Below are positions 55,867 through 64,000 of a stretch of 64,000 nt of DNA, in pieces; the first letter of the stretch is position 1, and each line of letters starts with the position of its first letter. Origin of the DNA: Anagrus nilaparvatae (Eukaryota; Arthropoda; Insecta; Hymenoptera; Mymaridae). Below the pieces are notes generated by a model, which searched no databases, was not told where the DNA came from, and was given only the letters and a program-made list of their open reading frames with translations. The translations under genes were made by a program, and so were the position numbers. Location: assembly GCA_022575985.1 (NCBI GenBank), contig JAKSXM010000014.1:4650001-4714000 (forward strand), read 5' to 3'.

Positions 55867-57199
55867 CCGAATAAAGAAAAATTTTAACTTTGCTTCAGAC
55901 AAAAATGCCTTTCAAAGCAAGTCAATAATTTTAGTCACTGCTCACGTGGTACACATTGAAAAAATCAAAATTGATAAAATTTGGGACCTAGTGTCTAAAT
56001 ATTCAGACCTTCTTCGTTTTTTGAGAATAACGGCTTTAGTTTTTCGATTTCTGTCAAATTTATTAATTAAAGTTAAGGCAAAAAACATTAACGAATTTGA
56101 GAAAATCATATTAAAATTACCAATTTTTCAATTTCCTTGGTTCAATTTTTTCAAATCTAATAGTAATAAATTTGTTAATGTTTTTGAGATTAAAAGAGCT
56201 AAACTCTTTTGGGTTTACACTACTCAGATTGCTCACTTTAAAAATGAAATGAATACCTTAAAAATGGCTTCAATCTAATAAAATCTTCAGACATCTTAAA
56301 ATTAGATACTTTTCTAGAAGATAATTTTTTAAGAGTAGGGGGTCGAATTAATAATTCCTTATTATCTCATGAACAAAAACATCCCCTGATCATTTCTAAA
56401 AATTGTGCTCTTTCAAAATTACTAACTAGATACTATCATCAAAAAACCTTGCATGGTGGTGTTACTCTTACGTAAGCTACCCTTAGACAGGAATTCTGGC
56501 TTATTAATGGAAGAAACTTAGTTAGAAGTTATATTTTTAAGTATCATGAATGTTTATGATACAGGGCTAATCTTGTCAAACAAAAAATGGGTATTCTACC
56601 CCCCAATAGAGTACAGCGTCCTGATAAACCCTTTCTTAATACAGGTATAGAATATGCTGTTCCATACAAAATTTTAAGGTTTAGAGGTCGTGGATCGGCT
56701 ACTTATAAAGCATATATCGGGATTTTCATATGGCTACCAAAGCTGTACATTTGGAATTAATAACAGGGTTTTCTAGTGACGATTTCAAAGCGGCTTTCCG
56801 AAGATTTACTTCCACTGATGGTCCGTGCACTGGTCTATTCAGCGATCAAGGAACTACATTCATTGGGGCTGATAAGGCCTTGAAGGAACTGTATATGACC
56901 TCTTCAAGCCATATGCAGGAACTTCAGGCTAAGTTAACTTACGAAGGTATAACTTTTAATCCTCCAGGCACACCACATTTCGAGGGTCTTTGGAAGGCTG
57001 CTGCGAGGTCGGTCAAACACCATCTTCATAGGGTTTTAGGGGATTATACTCTAACGTTTGAGGAATTCTACACCCTACTCAAACAAAATGAGACCTGTTT
57101 GAACTCCCGCCCATTGTTGCCCCTATCAGACATTCCTACTGATGGACAATTTTTATCACCATCTTTCTTGCTCACTCAATCAAATTCCTTTATTGCAAC
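55809..57199 (+). pseudogene. BEL/Pao integrase region, truncated by a Penelope-like element
   Basis: Continues with SLWWEGNDRIKKNFNFAS. The zinc-binding part is in HQKTLHGGVTLT with in-frame stops. The catalytic core holds KAVHLELITGFSSDDFKAAF, GPCTGLFSDQGTTFIGA (second Asp) and PPGTPHFEGLWKAAARSVKH (the family Glu region). Then LLPLSDIPTDGQFLSPSFLL stops at NSFIAT near 57199, where unrelated Penelope-like sequence begins. The Pao C-terminal domain and the 3' LTR are missing. Confidence 0.83.
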
Positions 57200-57553
57200 T
57201 GCGAAGCCTTTTACATCGGTCAAACTGGCAGAAAATTCTCAGCAAGATACTCGAAACACATACCACCAAAAAATCCAAGAGTTCCCATAGTCGCAGAAAA
57301 CCTAAAGTCAAACTTCGCTAAACATTTGATAAAAGAAAATCATAACTGCTCCAGTTTACAGAACAACTTAAAGCCACTGCATATATGCAATAAAGGAAAT
57401 ATTATGAACGCTTTCGAGGAATTTGAAATATATAAGGCATTTAAATTTCAATCATCACAAATTTTAAATGACCAGTTAAACTTTAAATCAAATTCCTTAT
57501 ATAATATAGCAATAAACGTAAACAACAACAATAATAATAATAACATCGAATAA
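57200..57553 (+). pseudogene. Penelope-like element, GIY-YIG endonuclease end
   Basis: One open frame from 57200 reads CEAFYIGQTGRKFSARYSKH, then NFAKHLIKENHNCSSLQNNL, LHICNKGNIMNAFEEFEIYK and an Asn-rich end. YIGQTGR...R...H is the start of a GIY-YIG endonuclease domain and FA.HL....H is its usual continuation in Penelope-like elements. The reverse transcriptase part is absent: it is a 5'-truncated copy that joins the BEL integrase in the middle of a codon stretch. A pLTR-like tail with a hammerhead-like motif follows. Confidence 0.72.
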
Positions 57554-58275
57554 ACAAATTTTTTTTTAATTTTAAAATTATTATTCTATCACGCATATTA
57601 AAATCAGTGTTTCGCCGGCCTCTATAGCGCCTCTATAGCGCGCGCTCAAAATGTCAACACAGTGTTGTTTTGTGCAAATAAATATTTTATTTATTATATT
57701 TATTAAAGATTTTGTACTTTTTATGTAATTAGTGTTAAGTGTTAGTGTTTTAATACACCCTGATGATGGAACTATAATACAAGTTCCGAAACGCGTCGGT
57801 TTTGACGTTAAATAGTTTACGAAGTCACCAGACGGATTATTCAGGTAAAATATATAAATGTAAATATTCTTTATTTTGCAATTGAACAAAAATACAGTAA
57901 TCAAATAAAATATACATCATAGTAAATAATTGATAATTAACATTGATAAAATATAATAAGTTTGAAATATTAGTGATAACATTATTAAATTTTTATAGTA
58001 AAATAAAATAAAGTAGTTAATAAATACTTATAGTATAAATAGTTTAAATTTAATAATTTGCCATAGGTATCACAGTCAATTAGTTAGTTGCATGTACATG
58101 GTAAAGTTAATTCTAAATAAATTATTAAAATAAGTGAAATATATTAAAATAAAATAATAAAATAATGAGTAATAAGTAATTGTCTTGTAACAAAAGGATG
58201 GCATGTTATTTTTATGAAAACACCCTTGTTAGGGATTAAGTGTAAGGAGATATTTGTGCATAGCAGTTTAAATAA
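57554..58275. other. Penelope-like tail and LINE 3' region
   Basis: Holds the Penelope-like terminal sequence (including aggcgc-type repeats gcgcctctatagcgc near 57620-57650), then AT-rich sequence that probably includes the 3' UTR of the minus-strand LINE. Exact boundaries are not resolved. Confidence 0.45.
57745..57825 (+). ncRNA. Candidate hammerhead ribozyme in a Penelope-like terminal repeat
   Basis: The core strings ctgatga (57760-57766) and gaaa (57788-57791) enclose a stem ggaac...gttcc. After gaaa come acgcgtc and gacgtt, which can form the short third stem. Hammerheads of this kind are known in Penelope-like pLTRs. There is one unpaired U between ctgatga and the second stem, and the first stem is weak, so activity is uncertain. 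Confidence 0.45.
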
Positions 58276-60190
58276 TTAAAGTGAAGGTAGAAACCGAATT
58301 TCTGCAGGTAAGGAGTTCCAAAGTCTAGCGCCTCTGTACCGAAAGGTGTTTGTCCCAAAATTTTTGATATTAGGTATGGTGATTTCTTTTGAACGCAGAG
58401 TACCCCTTGCATTCTCTTTAGGAATGTACTTAGTAAAAGATTCGCTCAGATATGAGGGTTGATGTAACCGCAGGATTTTATAGATTATTATGGCCAAAAA
58501 GTAATGCCTGCGTGAATCAGTGCATAACCATCCCAACTTACGCCTAAAAGGGGTTATATATTCATCTTTGCGTATGCCGTAAATATACCTCAGTCCAGAA
58601 TTGCATAGTCTTTGTAACCTCATTTTTAGTGTGTTGTTTGCATTTAAGAACTGAACAATAATCAAAATGAGGTATAATTAATGCCTGTACTAGTCACGTA
58701 CGTAATGTCACTGTAGTGCAGTATCGGATAAATCTAAGAGTGTATAGAACACGGTTTACTTTTTTCTCAATTGTTGTAACGTGACTGTTCCAGTTTAGTC
58801 TGCTGTCAAGTATAACACCTAGACTAGTCACCTCATCTACAAAAGGAGTGATGATGCCATTTCCTAAGTCTATTCCTGATAAATTTAAGCTTTTTTAAAC
58901 GACTGACAAAGGTACTCGTGCCAAAATATATAGCTTTCGTTTTTCCATGATTGAGCCAAAAGGAAATACCGTCAGCCACACAGAGATATTACGAGCTGTT
59001 TTAGATAATAAAGCTGTGGCCTCCAGTACATTTTCAGGTGATACTTGACAGTAGACTTGTAAGTCATCTGCGTAAAGTATGTGTCGTACATTAGATGGTA
59101 AGTATAATTTTACATCATTAATATATAGACAAAACAGCAAAGGTCCGAGTACCGAGCCCTGGGGAACCCCAAGATTAACACTTAGTGGATCAGAACGAGA
59201 TGTTTTAGAGATAACTTGTAAACTTCTACTTTCTAAGTAGGATTTGATCCATAATAGTGACATCCTGGAGAATCCCATTTTCATCAACCTTGATAACAAT
59301 TTTGAGGGCAGAATCGTATCAAATGCCTTGCTGAAGTCAAATTGTAGTAATAATGTTATCTGTCTATTGTTCAATTCTTGTTGTATATCGTCAGTCAATT
59401 TTAGTAGTGCTGTTTCTGTACTACTGTGCTGTCTGTAACCAGCCTGTAATGGGTCAAGTAAGCAGTTACTTGTTAAGAAAGCAGTAATTTGATCGTCTGC
59501 TAGTTTTTCTAGGACCTTAGACAGAAAGCAGAGGAGAGCTACTGGCCTAAAATCAGAGCATGATGAAGGAATACGAGTTTTCTTAATCGTCAATAGTAAT
59601 GATTTTTTCAAGCAAAGTGGAAAAATGCCTTTAAACAAGGACTCATTGAAGAGTTTGACAAGGAAGGGACCAAGTGCAGGTAATGACTTAGCTATTACTT
59701 TTTGAGGTATACAATCGTCACCCGTAGCCTGAGATGAAAAGTGAGCTACCGCCAAAATTACGTCATTAAGTGAAACCTGCGAGAATTGAAAGCCTTCTTT
59801 AGGCGCATTAGCAATTAGATCTTCGATGTTGTTGAGATTTGAATCTTCAGATGACGAATAAGACACTCCCGCAAAGAATTTATTTATTTCATCTGGGGCA
59901 AAACCGTGAAGATCTGATTTAGGAGCGGTTAGCAGCCCGAGATGCCAAAGTTCTCGCCAAATATCTTTGCCATTTGTAAGCGCATTATTAATATGCTCTT
60001 GATAACAAGAATTACGCGCTTGTTCAGAGGACATTTCAACTTCGCTTGAGAGCCTTATAAGATCTTTTAGGAGGTGAGGACTTTTTGATCTTAAGTAGCA
60101 TTTTTCAACCGCCTTGCGTTTTTTAACAAGCAGTTTTAGCAGTCAAGCGTCTCTCATAGTAACGGGCCTTATTGAAAGGAGCAATATTTT
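58276..60190 (-). pseudogene. CR1/Jockey-group non-LTR retrotransposon, 5'-truncated
   Basis: Minus-strand order: NIAPFNKARYYERRL and EMSSEQARNSCYQ (linker after the endonuclease), VILAVAHFSSQATGDD, the reverse transcriptase signatures RPVALLCFLSKVLEKLADDQ, LDPLQAGYRQHSSTETALLK, LQFDFSKAFDTILPSKLL, NLGVPQGSVLGPLLFCLYIN and HILYADDLQVY (catalytic YADD), then, after a disrupted stretch (58895-58665), LQRLCNSGLRYIYGIRKDEY and GARLWNSLPAEIR. The 379-codon segment 60034-58895 is open. The copy is cut at 60190 by the LTR of the next element, so the apurinic-like endonuclease is missing. Clade is CR1/L2/Jockey-like; exact clade not determined. Confidence 0.85.
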
Positions 60191-60826
60191 TGAGTGGGAA
60201 CGGGTGCGGTCTGGTTGCGCGCGCGCCACAAGCCGTTCCCGCGGTATCTTTGCATTATATGTATATATATAATATATATATATGTATAGGGTATTACGCC
60301 TACGCCACCTTGAACAGGACCACGCTTTTATATATTCGCTGTGATTGATTCATTACTTTTTTATCCGCTGTACCAGTTGCACGTTCTTGGCTCTTCGCTA
60401 CCTGTAGAAGCTTGGCTTGTGCTGCACGTCATCGTGACCACGCTTGGATTTTTGCTCTGATTGCGACTGTGTTGAAAGTGAATTGTGTGTGTGGCTGAAT
60501 CAATTGCAGTTCAGCTGTCAATTTATATTGGAATCAAGGCGGCTGGGGTCCGCACCAGACAACCACTGGGTTGTGGTTAGCTGCAGTGGCAGTTGTGAAT
60601 CAAGGAGAAGCCAGTGGGCTTCAACCAGGTTTGATTTGAATCTGTATGAAAGTGAATGCTTGAGTAGTATTCTTGTGTTATTTAGTGTGCTAGAGAGTGT
60701 GTTTAGGCCCTTTTTAGGGCCGCCAACTATTTTAACGTTTGAAGAATATTAAGAAACTTACACCAGTGTTTTATTTATTTTTCCCTAACCTATATTATTA
60801 TTATTATTATTATTTTAAATTTAACA
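60191..60826 (+). repeat. 5' LTR of third BEL/Pao element
   Basis: Starts tgagtgggaacggg and ends aaatttaaca (TG...CA, about 636 bp) directly before a primer-binding site. Contains a stem gggaacgg...ccgttccc near 60196-60229, a TATA-rich stretch, and (tta)n near the end. The left edge is set by the abrupt end of LINE coding sequence. Confidence 0.72.
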
Positions 60827-60827
60827 T

Positions 60828-60845
60828 TGATGCCGAAACCCGGGA
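60828..60845 (+). promoter_or_regulatory. Primer-binding site, tRNA-Phe type
   Basis: tgatgccgaaacccggga matches the complement of the 3' end of eukaryotic tRNA-Phe (ends ...cccgggtttcggcacca) except for one base near the start. It lies one base after the LTR, as expected for first-strand priming. Confidence 0.7.
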
Positions 60846-60977
60846 AAAATTTACCGGATATAATTTGCTTATTTATATACATATATATACACATAATTTC
60901 TTATTATAAAAATATTTTATATTTTATTTGGGCCCTGCGTGTTTTTTAAAAGTGCGTAATTAATTTTTATATAAAAT

Positions 60978-62410
60978 ATGTCCCGAAGAGGAAGAGGCCG
61001 TGGTATTGGGCGCGGTCGAGGTTTCCCACCTACCCCAGGAATAGATAATATTAATGTGCAATCATTGAGGCGCCTTGATGCCCTCAGTCGGGTCCTACGA
61101 AATAGAATCGTAGAGTTGCATGAAAGTGAAAGTGATAGGAGAGAGAGATTTCGGACGGGCCCGAGGGATCACGGAGTCTGCCGGAGAGAATAGTGTAGTT
61201 GAGAGGGGACGAGGACCGACTCTTGAAAATTTTGAAAGGCCGGGTGAAAGTGAAAGTGATACCCCGCTCGTTACTATGGAAGGTGCTCCTGCACATACTA
61301 CGGAAGACTCCAGGGACCCGGTACAAAGTGCTTAATGCGGAACGGGGGCAAATTGAGATGCAATTAGCTACTGCAACTGCTTCGCGTGCGCTTGTTGATC
61401 TCAAATAGATGGTAGCATCTCAGCATCGGTTACTCAGACTGTAGCTGAAGCTTTTCGCGAATTTAGAAGTTCGACTCCAAATAATAGGCAGCCGGGCTTA
61501 TTGAACCTTCTGACTGTCCAAAAATACCTTAGTGTGGTTACGCTTTAAAAAGGCTTTTGAACAGTCGAAGATTTTAGGAGAATTTACCGATGCTGAGAAC
61601 GTTCAACGGCTATTTGAATGTTTACAGGGGAAGGCGCGTGAAGCCGTGTCAAGTTTAATAATGACCACTGATAGTGGGCAAGAAATTATGAACACTTTAG
61701 AACGCCGTTACGGTAACGAGGCTGAAGTGGTTCTGAAATTAGTTAAAGCCATTCGGGAGCTACCAAAATTAACTTCCGCTAAAATCGATATTATTTCTTT
61801 CGCTTCAGTAGTCAAAAATAATGTAGCAGCAATGCTTTCAGTAGGTCATTCCGCTTACATAAATAACATAGAACTTTTAGAAGATTTAATGAGCAAGTTG
61901 CCGATGGCCATGGTTTACAAATATAACGAGTATGTGGGTAGCTTAAATAGCCCTTCTAACATGAAAGCATTGGGGGACTTTTTAGACCGCGAAGCGCAGT
62001 TGGCAAGTAATGCTGGCACAGCGAGAATTTTACGAGGGGCACCTCGTGAGATAGGAAAACGGGATGATAAGCGCCCCGCGGGCAGAGGAGTGAATGCCAT
62101 AAATACGGCAAAAGGCCAAAAAAGGTTCGGGATGTGCTATTTTTGTGATGATGAGAGACATCACGTTTATACTTGTAAGGGCTTCTTAGATATGAATCCT
62201 AACGATCGGTACAACTGGATAAGGGCGAAGGAACGCTGTTATAAATGCTTTAAATTAGGTCATCTTTCTTGGCAATGTAAGGCATCTGCATGCAAGAAGC
62301 AGGGGTGCGATGGGGGTCATAATACTTTACTGCATATGAATGATTCTAATGGGAAATCTAAATCTTTAACCAGCGCATCAGTAAAAGCGACTCATAGTAA
62401 TTCCGCATGA
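60978..62410 (+). pseudogene. BEL/Pao gag, third element
   Basis: Starts MSRRGRGRGIGRGRG, an Arg/Gly-rich N-terminus likely to bind RNA. Frame changes lie between about 61190 and 61530. 61532-62410 is open: WLRFKKAFEQSKILGEF, RLFECLQGKAREAVSSLIM, LERRYGNEAEVVLKLVKAI, then two CCHC knuckles (CYFCDDERHHVYTC and CYKCFKLGHLSWQC) and a Cys-rich end. The ORF stops at TGA (62408-62410) with the protease in the same frame just after it. Confidence 0.8.
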
Positions 62411-63995
62411 CTAGAGGATAATGCTATCCTTAAAATAGTACCAGTAATTCTAAAAGGCCCAAGGGCAAGCGTTCGTGTGTTAGCATTTCTAGATGAAGGG
62501 TCAACAGTTCCTTTAATTGACGGTAGTCATTGCAAAAATTGGGATTAATTGCTAAAAAGAGTTCCATCTTTTTGAAAGGTCTAAATAATACACAATTAGA
62601 AGCAACCGTTTCGGGCAGAATTAATTTTCAGATTTCAGGCGTTATAGACCCGAAATTTTATCCTTTGAAGGGCGTGTACGAACTTGATGAGCTTATTTTA
62701 TCGGGGCAAAGCTTAAAGCCTGAAACTATAGCACGTTATTCTGACTTGAGAAATTTACCTTTAAGTGATTTTGGGTGGAAAGCGCCACGTATTTTATTAG
62801 GTCAAGACCATATGTCCTTGATAACTACAAGGGTCTTACGTGAGGGTTTCGCTAACGAGCCAGCTGCTTCATATACACTTTTGGGATGGGTCGTCCATGG
62901 ACTAATTAGCTCACCGCAGCCAATTAAACGCAGTTTACGAATTTCTGTAGCCTCAACGCCTACTCAAGATGGTAATATTGACAAAAAGGGCGATGACACC
63001 CTTCATGATATGGTTAAGCGGTACTTTTCATTAGAAAGTCTAGGAGTTACTACCGTAGCCCGTAAAAATAAGTCTGAAGAACGAGCACGGTCAATATTAG
63101 AAAATACAACTCAATACCGAGGTAATTACTGGGAAACGGGGTTGTTATGGGCGCATGATGACCACGTTTTGCCAAACGATTTTGAAAGCGCTCTTACGCG
63201 TTTAAAGTCTTTAGAACGTAAATTAGATCGTGAACCTCATTTTGTACAAAGAAATGGAGCGTTTAATTTCGGAAGGTTATGCGGTCAAATTAAATAATCC
63301 TAATATATGGGTGAGTAGTTGGTATCTTCCTTATTTTGGGTTTGAAAATGAGAACAAGCCTGATAAAGCCCGCCTAGTTTTCAACGCAGCGCATCGCTAC
63401 GCAGGCAAAAGTTTGAATGATGCTTTATTGACAGGTCCGGATCTTCTAAAATCACTCTTCGGTGTTTTGTTGTATTTTAGGGAATATAAAATTGGAATTA
63501 AGGGTGACATACGTGATATGTTTTTGCGTGTTAAAATCAAGGGAGATGATCAAGATTTTCAAAGATTTTTGTGGCGTGGCAAAGATCGTTCGTCGCCTCC
63601 TCAAGTATATAAAATGTCATCAATGATTTTCGGATCAAAATCATCGCCGTGTAGTGCAATTTTTGTAAAAAATAAAAACGCGGAAATGTATAAGGACTTG
63701 TATCTGGAGTCTGCAAACTCCTTAATAAACTGTACGTATATGGATGATTATTTAGAGTCTTTAAGTTCGGTCGAGGATGCAAAAAAGAGAATTCAGAAAG
63801 TAGAATATATAAATTCTCGCGCGGGCTTTAAAATGCACGAGTGGGTTAGCAATTCTAATCAAATCGGCAAAAATTCAAATGAAATTAATTTGCAAGCCTT
63901 GAGGACCTAAAAGGCGCTAGGTCTTTAGTGGGATACGAAGACTGACGTACTAAATTTCGCTCTACGGATGGAAAAAGTACTCAAGGTTAGTAAGA
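62411..63995 (+). pseudogene. BEL/Pao protease and reverse transcriptase, third element (cut by window end)
   Basis: 62411-62545 encodes LKIVPVILKGPRASVRVLAF and LDEGSTVPLID, the protease with active-site Asp in LDEGST. A frame change near 62525 leads to 62530-63297 (KLGLIAKKSSIF ... LLGWVVHG, ILENTTQYRGNYWETGLLW). Another near 63245 leads to 63230-63910 (MERLISEGYAVKLNN, VFNAAHRYAGKSLNDALL, GIKGDIRDMFLRVKI, TYMDDYLESL, MHEWVSNS). A third break follows 63910. The catalytic YMDD is present, but the reading frame is broken at least three times, so this copy is not expected to be active. It is a different lineage from the other two BEL elements. Confidence 0.83.
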
Positions 63996-64000
63996 ATTCG

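Noticed and set aside
59244..59438. 64-codon plus-strand ORF
   Set aside because: Shadow of the minus-strand LINE reverse transcriptase.

Overview
The window looks like repeat-rich, AT-rich insect nuclear DNA. The evidence is an R1-clade LINE fragment, three BEL/Pao LTR retrotransposons, a Penelope-like fragment, long poly-A/T tracts, no dense operon-like gene packing, and host-type gene fragments that read like a PDE5/6/11-type phosphodiesterase, a chitin-deacetylase-type chitin-binding domain, a C2H2 zinc finger and a RING finger. The species cannot be named from the sequence alone. No clearly intact, conserved, single-copy gene was found; almost everything is mobile, repetitive or decayed.

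Layout. 0-6.2 kb: a minisatellite-bearing element, an R1 LINE pseudogene, and a dispersed repeat present twice, the second copy split by a 1.2-kb terminal-inverted-repeat (TIR) element. 6.2-11.5 kb: a decayed, 5'-truncated BEL/Pao element on the minus strand with its 3' LTR. 11.5-20 kb: a piggyBac-like MITE (TTAA), an inverted pair of ~145-bp tandem arrays, a 5S-rRNA-derived SINE with an 18-bp target duplication, a TA-flanked TIR element holding a tRNA-like sequence, and a 256-bp palindrome. 20-28 kb: satellite arrays (48-, ~115- and ~168-bp units), one of them split by a 2.07-kb palindrome whose arms carry a broken THAP zinc-finger gene. 28-33 kb: RTE/SINE-like 3' ends, a MULE-type element with 9-bp duplications and a transposase remnant, a MITE and diverged tandem repeats.

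33-49 kb: host-like gene fragments in inverted duplications. They include an unknown acidic ORF in two inverted copies (one split by a 101-bp hAT-type MITE), a phosphodiesterase pseudogene with part of an exon and intron copied in inverse orientation, a second copy of the minisatellite element, a RING exon, and a 4.3-kb nested palindrome holding a zinc-finger linker fragment and a chitin-binding-domain fragment. 50.6-57.2 kb: a second BEL/Pao element on the plus strand, better preserved, cut by a Penelope-like 3' end with a candidate hammerhead ribozyme. 58.2-60.2 kb: a CR1/Jockey-group LINE on the minus strand, truncated by a third BEL/Pao element whose 5' LTR, tRNA-Phe-type primer site, gag and part of pol run off the window.

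The strongest theme is repeated inverted (fold-back) architecture: arms made of tandem repeats, palindromes with gene pieces inside, and several filled/empty-site pairs in which one repeat copy shows the state before insertion. Coordinates of repeat edges were read by eye and may be off by a few bases.
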